Source: Thioalkalivibrio sp. (GTDB taxonomy: Bacteria > Pseudomonadota > Gammaproteobacteria > Ectothiorhodospirales > Ectothiorhodospiraceae). Taken from it: DNA of 34,128 nucleotides. How positions within the stretch are numbered: the first letter of the stretch is position 1; each line of letters opens with the position of its first letter. The stretch spans positions 1 to 34,128 of the forward strand of contig NZ_REBW01000112.1 of assembly GCF_007692535.1 (NCBI RefSeq), written 5' to 3'. The notes under the pieces are model-generated. The model made no database searches and was not told the DNA's origin. It saw only the letters and a program-made list of their open reading frames with translations. Positions 6,907 to 14,001 of the stretch are shown here, in pieces. A program made the position numbers and the translations under genes.

Positions 6907-7653
6907 ATGGCTGAACGTATTGCATTAGTGACCGGGGGTATCGGCGGCATCGGATCGGCGATCTGCGTCGAATTGGCTGCCAAGGGCTTCAAGGTCGTCG
7001 CCGGCTATTACCCGGCGGAAAAGGACGACGCCGAGGCTTGGCAGGAAAAGCAGCGGGCTGAAGGCAATGTGTTCGAGATTGCCTCCGGTGACGTCTCCTC
7101 TTTTGAATCCTCCAGCGACATGGTCAAGGACATCGAGGCCCGTATCGGTCCGATCGACGTCCTGATCAACTGCGCCGGGATTACCCGGGACAAGACCTTC
7201 CGCAAGATGGAACCTGACCAGTGGAAGGCGGTTATGGCAACCAACCTCGACAGCCTGTTCAATGTAACGCGCCAGGTCGTCGACGGGATGACCGAACGCG
7301 GCTGGGGACGCATCGTGAACATTTCCTCGGTGAACGGCCAGCGCGGACAGTTCGGCCAGACCAACTATTCCGCGGCGAAGGCCGGGGCGCACGGCTTCAC
7401 CATGGCCCTGGCGCAGGAAGTCGCGCGCAAGGGGGTCACGGTCAACACCGTCTCTCCGGGCTACATCGCCACCGAGATGACCAAGGCCATGGCCGAGGAA
7501 GTCCGGGAACAGATCGTCGCCCAGGTGCCGATGTCACGCATGGGTGAGCCGGATGAGGTCGCCTATCTGGTCGGCGTGCTCTGCGATGATCGCGCCGCAT
7601 ACATCACGGGCGCGAACTACGAGTTGAACGGCGGGCTGTTCATGAGCTTCTGA
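6907..7653 (+). CDS. phaB: Acetoacetyl-CoA reductase PhaB
   Basis: PhaB reduces acetoacetyl-CoA to (R)-3-hydroxybutyryl-CoA with NADPH, supplying monomer to PhaCE. The 248-aa sequence is a classical short-chain dehydrogenase: the cofactor loop is TGGIGGIG (residues 9-16), NCAGI is at 88-92, and the catalytic set is Ser141, Tyr154 and Lys158 (NYSAAKAG). A C-terminal SPGYIATEM substrate-lid segment is present. It opens with GGAGG 6 bp before the ATG. It is the last gene of the plus-strand pha set and is closed by a very strong hairpin. Related FabG reductases share these motifs; the pha context decides the name. Confidence 0.94.
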   Translation: MAERIALVTGGIGGIGSAICVELAAKGFKVVAGYYPAEKDDAEAWQEKQRAEGNVFEIASGDVSSFESSSDMVKDIEARIGPIDVLINCAGITRDKTFRKMEPDQWKAVMATNLDSLFNVTRQVVDGMTERGWGRIVNISSVNGQRGQFGQTNYSAAKAGAHGFTMALAQEVARKGVTVNTVSPGYIATEMTKAMAEEVREQIVAQVPMSRMGEPDEVAYLVGVLCDDRAAYITGANYELNGGLFMSF

Positions 7654-7659
7654 ACGGCC

Positions 7660-7707
7660 CCCCCTGGAGGGGGAGGCCGGCCCCGGCCTCCCCCTCCAGG
7701 GGGATTT
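7660..7707 (+). terminator. Rho-independent terminator after phaB, 21-bp perfect stem
   Basis: Positions 7660-7680 and 7683-7703 are perfectly complementary (CCCCCTGGAGGGGGAGGCCGG type arms) with an apical CC, followed by ATTTT on the plus strand. It starts 7 bp after the phaB stop. The rest of 7708-7808 shows no gene. Confidence 0.85.
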
Positions 7708-7808
7708 TCAGTTTCCGCCACCCACGTCGGACCGTCGCAGACCGCCACATTTCCTGCACCGCCCATCGGCTTCGACGCAGGCCCGGGACCGGGCTATGAT
7801 CCCGGCTT

Positions 7809-9266
7809 ATGCTCTGGCAATCCCATCTTCGTCCCCGCAACAGCCTGCGCCGCCGGATCGAGATCGGCGTCTTCGCTTTTCTGTTGTCGGGGATCCTGAT
7901 CTGGGCCTGGCAGTACACTCCTTCCGCCCTGGGCCTCGCGCTGCACAAAAAGGAACTCCGCGCGGCATTGGTCAGCCACCCGCACGACCTGACGTTCATG
8001 GATATGAACAACGGTTCGGACCAGTTCGAACTCGTGCTTCTGCGCGGATTTTCCGAACACATTGGCGCCCGGCTTCAACTCCACCCGGTCACGGGTCCTG
8101 ATGAAGCCCATCGGCTCCTGCATTCGCGCCGCGTCGATATAGCCGCCGGATTTCTGACCGAACCGAGGGACGACTTGGGTATCGCGGTCGGTCCCGAGGT
8201 CCTGCCGATCCAGAAGTCACTGGTGTATTGGCAGGGATACGGAGGTGTCGTCACTGCGATCTCCGACCTTCCGGATGGCACTCGGATCGGCGTGACCTCC
8301 AGTCACACTCTGCCCGACGAACTCAGGGCAATCTCCACCACGGTGGGTCAGGAACCGCGCGTGGAATTCATCCATTACGCCGACGGCCCGGAACTGGTCT
8401 TTGCCCTGAGCCGGGGGTACGTCGACTACGGGCTCCTGACCTCGATCGAGTTGAGCCGCCTGCGCCGGGTCCATACGGAATTGCGCAGGGCCATCGCGCT
8501 GGAAAGCCGAGCCTCGGTGGTCTGGCTGTTTCCTCCGGGTCTGGACGACAGCCTGATCGACTCCGCACATGCCTACCTGAACATTCTTCGCACCGGGCGG
8601 GAATTCGACTTGCTCTTCGACCGCCATTTCGGGCACCTCGACGTGCACGATCTGGTGGACGTCATCAGTTTTTCGCGCCTCGTGGAGGAGCGGCTCGACC
8701 AGTTTCGGCCGCTGTTCGAGGAGGTGGCGCTCGCTTACGGGCTGGACTGGCGCTTCCTCGCTGCAGTGAGCTACCAGGAATCGCTGTGGGATCCGACGGC
8801 CGTATCTGCAACCGGCGTACGCGGTCTGATGATGCTGACCAACGCCACTGCGCAATCGCTGGGTGTTGCCGACCGCACCGACCCCCACGAGAGCGTGGAC
8901 GGCGGGGCCCGCTACGTCCTGCAGATGCTGGAGCGCCTCCCGAAAGGGATCACCGAGCCCGACCGGACCTGGATGGCCCTCGCCTCCTACAACGTCGGCC
9001 TGGGGCACCTGCTCGACGCCCGCAGGCTCGCCGAGGCGGGTGGCGACGATCCGAACCTCTGGCTGGACGTCATGGCCTGGCTCCCCAAACTGGCGCAGCG
9101 CGAGTGGCACCAGCAAACCCGGTACGGTTACGCCCGCGGCTGGGAACCCGTCATCTATGTTCAGAACATCCGGAGCTATTACGACTGGCTCGTTCACCTG
9201 TTCCCGCAGCCAAACGATCATCCGGACCGCAGCCCACTCTATCTGAGCCTGCCGCTGGCCTTATAG
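7809..9266 (+). CDS. mltF: Membrane-bound lytic murein transglycosylase F (MltF-like)
   Basis: MltF cleaves peptidoglycan glycan strands to 1,6-anhydro-muropeptides in the periplasm. Residues 17-37 form a membrane anchor after an Arg-rich start. Residues of about 50-275 are a periplasmic solute-binding-like (SBP_bac_3) domain. Residues of about 300-450 are an SLT lysozyme-like domain with catalytic Glu324 in SYQESLWDP, then GVRGLMML and the ASYNVGLGHLLDAR motif. At 485 aa it has the family length. The anchor is an uncleaved helix rather than a lipobox. The ATG follows a TATGAT element by only 8 bp and has no clear ribosome site, so the mRNA may be nearly leaderless or start further upstream. 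It is convergent with tadA across 42 bp. Confidence 0.92.
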   Translation: MLWQSHLRPRNSLRRRIEIGVFAFLLSGILIWAWQYTPSALGLALHKKELRAALVSHPHDLTFMDMNNGSDQFELVLLRGFSEHIGARLQLHPVTGPDEAHRLLHSRRVDIAAGFLTEPRDDLGIAVGPEVLPIQKSLVYWQGYGGVVTAISDLPDGTRIGVTSSHTLPDELRAISTTVGQEPRVEFIHYADGPELVFALSRGYVDYGLLTSIELSRLRRVHTELRRAIALESRASVVWLFPPGLDDSLIDSAHAYLNILRTGREFDLLFDRHFGHLDVHDLVDVISFSRLVEERLDQFRPLFEEVALAYGLDWRFLAAVSYQESLWDPTAVSATGVRGLMMLTNATAQSLGVADRTDPHESVDGGARYVLQMLERLPKGITEPDRTWMALASYNVGLGHLLDARRLAEAGGDDPNLWLDVMAWLPKLAQREWHQQTRYGYARGWEPVIYVQNIRSYYDWLVHLFPQPNDHPDRSPLYLSLPLAL

Positions 9267-9308
9267 GGCTAGTGGGCCATGCGGAAAGCGTGGTATCAGA
9301 TCGCGGCG

Positions 9309-9806
9309 CTAGCCACGCCGGGCGCGAAAGAACCCGCGCAGCAGTTCCGCCGCACGCTCGCCCTCGACCCCTCCGGTCACGATCAGGCGATGGTTGTGCG
9401 ATGGGTGCGACACCAGGTCCAGCGCGCCGCCGGCCGCCCCGGTGCGCGGGTCACTCGCGGCGTAAACCAGCCGGGCGACCCGGGCGTGAATCATCGCCCC
9501 GACACACATCGGGCAGGGTTCCAGCGTCACGTACAGCGTCGTGCCCGGCAGCCGGTAGTTGCCGACGCGGCGAGCGGCCTGTCTCAAGACGCGGATCTCG
9601 GCATGGGCGGTCGGGTCACGCTCGCCGATCGGGGCATTGTGGCCACGCGCCAGGCACTCGCCATCGCGAATCAGGACCGCCCCGACCGGAACCTCGCCGG
9701 CCCGTGCCCCCTCCGCCGCCTCTTCCAGCGCCAGCAGCATCCAGGAGCGGTCGGCCTCGGCCTGACCGAGCGCCTCGGGCACCGGGTTGCCGGACATTGC
9801 CATCAT
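9309..9806 (-). CDS. tadA: tRNA-specific adenosine deaminase TadA
   Basis: TadA converts A34 to inosine in tRNA-Arg(ACG). The 165-aa protein has the zinc-dependent deaminase motifs: HAE (His68, catalytic Glu70) and PCPMC (Cys98, Cys101), plus VPVGAVL upstream. The ATG at 9806 overlaps the glutathione peroxidase stop by 4 bp (ATGA); a second ATG at 9803 directly follows. GGGGGAG lies about 14 nt upstream, so translational coupling is likely. It is the last gene of the mlaE-mlaF-mlaD-lipoprotein-gpx operon, an unexpected place for a tRNA-editing enzyme. It faces mltF with no obvious terminator between. Confidence 0.93.
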   Translation of the reverse strand: MMAMSGNPVPEALGQAEADRSWMLLALEEAAEGARAGEVPVGAVLIRDGECLARGHNAPIGERDPTAHAEIRVLRQAARRVGNYRLPGTTLYVTLEPCPMCVGAMIHARVARLVYAASDPRTGAAGGALDLVSHPSHNHRLIVTGGVEGERAAELLRGFFRARRG

Positions 9807-10330
9807 GGAAACCCGAGACTCCCCCAGCCGTTCTGCGGCCCCGTCACCTGCAGCGCCTTCTCGATCGCCCCGGTCAGGTCCTCGGGACGCGTGGTGGGCG
9901 AGAATCGCCCGACCACGGCTCCATCCCGACCCACCAGAAACTTCGTGAAGTTCCACTTGATGGCCTGCGTGCCGAGGGCACCAGGCGCGGCCTGTTTCAG
10001 AAAGCGGTACAGCGGGTGTGCGTCACTGCCATTCACCTCGATCTTGGCAAACAGTGGGAAATCGACCCCGAAGCGGCTGCTGCAGAAGCTGGCGATCTGA
10101 TCCGGATCACCAGGTTCCTGGCCGCCAAATTGATTGCACGGAAAGCCAAGGATCTGGAAACCCTGGTCGGCATAGGTCTCCTGCAATACCTGCAGGCCCG
10201 CATATTGCGGCGTGAATCCACATTCGCTGGCGACATTCACCACCAGGAGAACCTGCCCTCGGTACGCCGAGAGGTCCTGCGGGGCTCCGTCCAGGCGTTG
10301 GGCACTGAAGTCATGTACGGTGGTGGTCAT
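9803..10330 (-). CDS. Glutathione peroxidase-family thiol peroxidase
   Basis: This enzyme reduces hydrogen peroxide or lipid hydroperoxides with thioredoxin or glutathione. The 175-aa thioredoxin-fold protein has the family tetrad: Cys37 in NVASECGFTPQY, Gln71 in FPCNQFGGQEP (68-73), and Trp127-Asn128 in KWNFTKFLV. It uses cysteine in place of selenocysteine. Cys83 (SFCSSRFG) is a possible resolving Cys, as in thioredoxin-dependent members such as BtuE. No signal peptide is present, so it should be cytoplasmic. It starts 3 bp after the lipoprotein stop with GGAG 9 bp upstream and overlaps tadA. Its place in a lipid-transport operon suggests, but does not prove, a lipid-peroxide role. Confidence 0.92.
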   Translation of the reverse strand: MTTTVHDFSAQRLDGAPQDLSAYRGQVLLVVNVASECGFTPQYAGLQVLQETYADQGFQILGFPCNQFGGQEPGDPDQIASFCSSRFGVDFPLFAKIEVNGSDAHPLYRFLKQAAPGALGTQAIKWNFTKFLVGRDGAVVGRFSPTTRPEDLTGAIEKALQVTGPQNGWGSLGFP

Positions 10331-10333
10331 CGG

Positions 10334-10924
10334 TCATTCTCCAAGACGTCGTTCGAGATCTTCGAAAAGGCGGGCCATGCCCGCGGAAAGCGCCGCGACC
10401 AGCGCCTCCGGGGTTCGTGCACCCAGTTCCACCTGCTGCGCCAGTTCCCATAGCTGCGCACCGTCCGCACCCTGGGCGAATACCCGCAGGCCCACCCGTG
10501 CCAACCCCGGACCCTCGACGTCCAGATCCCCGTGCAGGGCCGTGACCAGGACGTCGAGTTGCCGCGCCTGCGGATGTGCCCGGGCATCGGGGATCAAGGT
10601 GACGGGCCCGCCCTCGCGGGTCCAGCGCTCGCGCAGCAGTTGCTCGACGTGCTCGCGGGGATTCAGGAACCATTCGTTGTAGAAGTCCGACTCGTAGCGA
10701 TAGGGACCCAAGCGGTAGACCAGCCCCTTGCCCGCAAACGCCGGGGCGACCCGAACAGTGTCCAATTCGACCAATGAACCCGGCGGCTCCGACGGCGCGG
10801 CCTCGGGCACCTCGAGCAGGAACCAGGCCCGGTCGACGGCCGGCTGTTCGGGCAACAGGGTGCAGCCACTCCCCAAGGCCGCAATCAATGCGAACGCGGC
10901 CCATCGTCCGGGGATTCTGTTCAT
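10334..10924 (-). CDS. ABC-type transport auxiliary lipoprotein (PqiC/ABC_trans_aux family)
   Basis: This 196-aa protein has an N-terminal signal (MNRIPGRWAAFALIAALGSGC) that should be lipidated at Cys21. The lipobox is slightly unusual, with Leu at -4 instead of -3. The mature part matches the PqiC/ABC_trans_aux family: a RAWFLLEVP strand, VRVAPAFAGKGLVYRLGPYRYESDFYNEWF, and LRERWTREG, ending in a helix LVAALSAGMARLFEDLERRL. Such lipoproteins sit in the outer membrane and cap MCE-protein tunnels that carry phospholipids across the periplasm. Its ATG overlaps the mlaD stop (TGATG). It replaces the separate periplasmic MlaC carrier of Mla operons here. Confidence 0.85.
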   Translation of the reverse strand: MNRIPGRWAAFALIAALGSGCTLLPEQPAVDRAWFLLEVPEAAPSEPPGSLVELDTVRVAPAFAGKGLVYRLGPYRYESDFYNEWFLNPREHVEQLLRERWTREGGPVTLIPDARAHPQARQLDVLVTALHGDLDVEGPGLARVGLRVFAQGADGAQLWELAQQVELGARTPEALVAALSAGMARLFEDLERRLGE

Positions 10925-11940
10925 CAGCGACTCCGTTCAATCGTGCTTCGCGGCGGTGGGGCGCCGAAGATGGTCCCCGCCGGGTTGCGGCGCGCATCCT
11001 CTGTCAGGGACCGCAGCGTACCGGTGGCTGCCTGCAGGTCCGCCAGGGTCGCGGCAAGTCGTTGCTCATTGATATCGAGCCCGCGATCCAACCGGACCAC
11101 GACCCGCTCGATCTGGGCAACCAGGTCGCCGATGTCGGCCTCCGCCAGTGTCCCGCGCACCGACTGCAGGGTGGCGCGAGTTTCGCCGGGTAGCGCCAGG
11201 ATGTCTGGGTCCTGCAGCAGGCGCTCCGCGGCCTGCAGCAGCTGCCGGCTTTCGACAGCGGTCTGCTGCAGTTGCTCTGACAATTCAGCCGCATGGCGGT
11301 TGAAGCCCTCGGGGTCCAGCATCGCCACGGTACGCTCGAGCGTGTAAAGCGCCGAAATCGTGCCGTCGACGACTCCCTCGATGTCAAGCAGGTCGAGCCG
11401 GCGCAGAAGATTCTCGGCGTACTCCAGAAACTGGACAGCGATGCTCGGGGCCGAGGGAATGTACACGTTGCGCGGCTCCCATTCGATCGGCAGGGCCGGG
11501 TGGGTCTCGGGATCCACGAAGTCCAGTTCCAGGAAGTTGATTCCAGTGATGCCCTGGGCCGCCATGCGTACGCGCAGCCCCGCGGCGACGAGGGGTCCCA
11601 ACAGGTCTTCATTGAACAGACCTTCGCGGGCGCTGGAGGCAAACCGGTCTGGGCGCACACGCCCCTCCACAAGCACGTAACGCTTGCGTTCCGCGGGCGG
11701 TGCGTCGTCCTGGTATTCGACGGCTGTGAAGCCAAGCCGGGTCACGTCGCCAATGGTCACACCCCGGAACTTGATCGGTGCGCCCACATCCAGGCCCTGT
11801 ACCGACCCGTCGATATAGGTCTCGATCATCACCGTGGGCCGCAGCAGGTTCCCGGTACCGATCACGGTGAGCCCGATGATGAGGGCCGCGATGGCGCCGA
11901 GAATGAACAGGCCCAGGCGAAAATGATGTACGGCGCTCAT
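10924..11940 (-). CDS. MCE (MlaD-family) lipid-transport protein
   Basis: This is a 338-aa inner-membrane-anchored protein. One N-terminal transmembrane helix (residues 9-29) is followed by a single MCE domain (about 35-125; VQGLDVGAPIKFRGVTIGDV is its hallmark). A long helical C-terminal region (about 165-320) ends in a proline-rich FGAPPPRST tail. MCE proteins form hexameric rings or tubes that pass phospholipids between membranes. The long helical extension, unlike short MlaD of E. coli (about 180 aa), fits a tube reaching the outer-membrane lipoprotein encoded next door. The start ATG overlaps the ATPase stop by 4 bp. The family call is secure; the exact substrate is not known. Confidence 0.9.
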   Translation of the reverse strand: MSAVHHFRLGLFILGAIAALIIGLTVIGTGNLLRPTVMIETYIDGSVQGLDVGAPIKFRGVTIGDVTRLGFTAVEYQDDAPPAERKRYVLVEGRVRPDRFASSAREGLFNEDLLGPLVAAGLRVRMAAQGITGINFLELDFVDPETHPALPIEWEPRNVYIPSAPSIAVQFLEYAENLLRRLDLLDIEGVVDGTISALYTLERTVAMLDPEGFNRHAAELSEQLQQTAVESRQLLQAAERLLQDPDILALPGETRATLQSVRGTLAEADIGDLVAQIERVVVRLDRGLDINEQRLAATLADLQAATGTLRSLTEDARRNPAGTIFGAPPPRSTIERSR

Positions 11941-12746
11941 GCCGGTAAGTCCTCTGTTTCCGATCGGCGCAGGAAACGCCGCACCCAGGGGTGATCGTTG
12001 GTATCGCGCAGCACCCTGGGGTCCCCCTCCGCAATGATCGAACGTGTCTCCTTGTCCAGCATAATGACCCGGTCGGCGATCGCAAAAATGCTCGCCAACT
12101 CATGGGTGACGACGACAAGCGTCATGCCCAGGCTGGAGGCGAGCCGCCGAATCAACTGATCCAGTTCCGCCGAAGTGATCGGATCCAGGCCCGCCGATGG
12201 CTCGTCGAGAAACAGGACCTGGGGATCCAGCGCCATGGCGCGCGCGATGGCCGCGCGTTTCTGCATCCCGCCGCTGATTTCCGCCGGCATGAAGTCGCAA
12301 TACTCCGCGAGTCCCACCAATTGGAGCTTTGCACGGGCAATTCGGTTCATTGCCTCCAGCGGCAGATCCGTGTGCACCTCCAGCGGCAGGCGCACGTTCT
12401 CCAGCAGGCTCATCGAACCGAACAGGGCACCCATCTGGTACATCACGCCCACCTGCCGCAGGATGTTCTCGCGTTCGGCGCCCTCGGCCCGCGCCATGTC
12501 CGCTCCGCCGATCAGGATTCGGCCGGCGACCGGCGAATACAGGCCGATCATGTGTTTGAGCAGGGTGCTCTTGCCGCTCCCGGATCCGCCCAGGATGACG
12601 AAGATTTCGCCCGCGCGCACGGTGAAGTCAAGATTTTCCATGATCACCATGGAACCGAAGCCCATGGTCAGGCCCTCGACCCGGATCACGACGTTGTCGT
12701 CGCCAATCGGGTCGGCGTCTCCCCTGTTCAGATCAACCACAATCAT
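11937..12746 (-). CDS. MlaF-type ABC transporter ATP-binding protein
   Basis: This 269-aa ATPase energises the MCE lipid transporter. Walker A is GGSGSGKST (residues 53-61), the ABC signature ISGGMQKR (157-164), Walker B VLFLDEPSAGLD (177-188), and a switch His lies in VVVTHELASIF. The variant signature ISGGMQKR is typical of MlaF/MKL-type importer ATPases. It overlaps the permease gene by 4 bp upstream and mlaD by 4 bp downstream, so all subunits are made together. There are no extra domains beyond a short N-terminal extension (MIVVDLNRGDADP). Confidence 0.93.
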   Translation of the reverse strand: MIVVDLNRGDADPIGDDNVVIRVEGLTMGFGSMVIMENLDFTVRAGEIFVILGGSGSGKSTLLKHMIGLYSPVAGRILIGGADMARAEGAERENILRQVGVMYQMGALFGSMSLLENVRLPLEVHTDLPLEAMNRIARAKLQLVGLAEYCDFMPAEISGGMQKRAAIARAMALDPQVLFLDEPSAGLDPITSAELDQLIRRLASSLGMTLVVVTHELASIFAIADRVIMLDKETRSIIAEGDPRVLRDTNDHPWVRRFLRRSETEDLPA

Positions 12747-13885
12747 ATCCCAAGGTGATAGAAAAGGACTGCGAAAAGGCCGTCCGCGATGACGATCAGG
12801 ATGATCGCACTGACCACCGCGCTGGTCGTGGACCGACCGACGGCCGCCGCTCCGGTCCCCGTCTGCAGGCCACGCAGGCAGCCGACGCTGGCGACCAGCA
12901 GGCCAAATACCGCCGCTTTGAACAGACCCGACATCAGGTCGGTCAGGTCCACGGCGCCACTGACCTGGTTGAAGAACGCGACCATCGGAATTCCGAAACC
13001 CCGCATCACCAGTGCCGCCCCCAGCAGGCCGATCAGGTTCGCATACAGCGTCAGCAGCGGCGCCACGAAGACGCCGGCGAGGATCTTGGGCACCACGAGG
13101 AAGCGCACCGGGTCGAGCCCCATGGTGGTCAGGGCATTGACCTCCTCGTTGACTTTCATCGTCCCGATCTCGGCGGCAAAGGCCGCACCCGAGCGGCCGG
13201 CAAGCAGGATCGCCATCATCAGCGGAGCGAGTTCCCGCAGCAGGGAAATGGCGACCAGGTCGGCGACGAAGATCTCCGCTCCGAACTGCTGCATCGCGAT
13301 CGCCGACTGGAAGGCAAGGATCACACCGAGCAGAAAGGCGATCAACGAAACGATGGGCAGCGCCTGGAAACCCGCCGCCTCGGCGACACGCAGCGTGTCG
13401 CCCCAGCGGACCCGGCGCGGATGGCGAATGGCAAGCAGCAGGGCCTGGCCATACTCTCCGATGAAGGCGATCTGGGCAAAGATCTCATGCCCCACCGAAC
13501 TCACACCCGCACGCAGACGCTGCGTCCACGGGATATCCTGCGGGGGACGGGCCGAGACCACGGTCTCCGCCTCGCGATAGGGTTTGAGATGCCCCTCGAT
13601 GGCCCCGGTCACGCCGTGCAGGCGCACAGCGCCGCCCCGCTGCGTTGCCGAATGTTCAAGGCTGTACAGCAACGCAGCCCCGGCGCCATCGCAGTAAGAC
13701 ACGTCGGAGAGGTCGACCACCAGTTCGTCGGCACCTGCCACCCGCGCAGCCGCCTCGAGTACGGACGCCCACACGGGGCCGACGCTGTAGGCATCCATGC
13801 GGCCGGCAAAGACCACGCGGCCGGGGGTACCCTCCTGCGCCGAATAACGCAACATCGAGTCCGCTGAATGCTCCCGCTCAGCCAT
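12743..13885 (-). CDS. MlaE-family ABC permease with N-terminal STAS domain
   Basis: This 380-aa inner-membrane permease belongs to the lipid transporter. Residues of about 8-105 form a STAS (MlaB-like) domain (RVVFAGRMDAYSVG, ELVVDLSDVSYCDGAGAALL). Residues of about 130-380 form the MlaE/permease domain with five to six membrane helices and the conserved motifs SLIAFLLGVILAFQSA, RELAPLMMAILLAGRSGAAFAAEIGTM and EEVNALTTMGLDPVRFLV. In E. coli the STAS protein MlaB is a separate gene; here it is in cis. At the usual D-S/T-x-G position the sequence reads CDGAG, so the Ser/Thr is a Gly. CGGAAG lies 6 bp before the ATG. It is the first gene of the operon and divergent from moxR. Confidence 0.92.
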   Translation of the reverse strand: MAEREHSADSMLRYSAQEGTPGRVVFAGRMDAYSVGPVWASVLEAAARVAGADELVVDLSDVSYCDGAGAALLYSLEHSATQRGGAVRLHGVTGAIEGHLKPYREAETVVSARPPQDIPWTQRLRAGVSSVGHEIFAQIAFIGEYGQALLLAIRHPRRVRWGDTLRVAEAAGFQALPIVSLIAFLLGVILAFQSAIAMQQFGAEIFVADLVAISLLRELAPLMMAILLAGRSGAAFAAEIGTMKVNEEVNALTTMGLDPVRFLVVPKILAGVFVAPLLTLYANLIGLLGAALVMRGFGIPMVAFFNQVSGAVDLTDLMSGLFKAAVFGLLVASVGCLRGLQTGTGAAAVGRSTTSAVVSAIILIVIADGLFAVLFYHLGI

Positions 13886-13929
13886 TGGCGCTTCCGGACG
13901 ATCCAGGGTTCATTTTGGAATCAACGGTC

Positions 13930-13955
13930 CATAATAGGTTCCACACTGGGGAACC
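13930..13955. promoter_or_regulatory. Divergent promoter core with inverted repeat between mlaE and moxR
   Basis: CATAAT (13930-13935, plus strand) and TATTAT (13936-13931, minus strand) are overlapping -10-like hexamers pointing at moxR and mlaE. Next to them GGTTCC (13937-13942) and GGAACC (13950-13955) form a perfect 6-bp inverted repeat with a 7-bp spacer. Clear -35 boxes are missing on both sides, which suggests activator dependence or another sigma factor. The whole gap 13886-14001 is otherwise empty. Confidence 0.4.
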
Positions 13956-14001
13956 CCCGGTTGGAATCCGACTCAACAGGCAGGACAAACAAGGATACCG
14001 C

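Noticed and set aside
8228-10453. 741-codon plus-strand open frame across mltF, tadA and gpx
   Set aside because: It is Arg/Pro/Ser/Gly-rich, without family features, and overlaps three well-supported genes in other frames.
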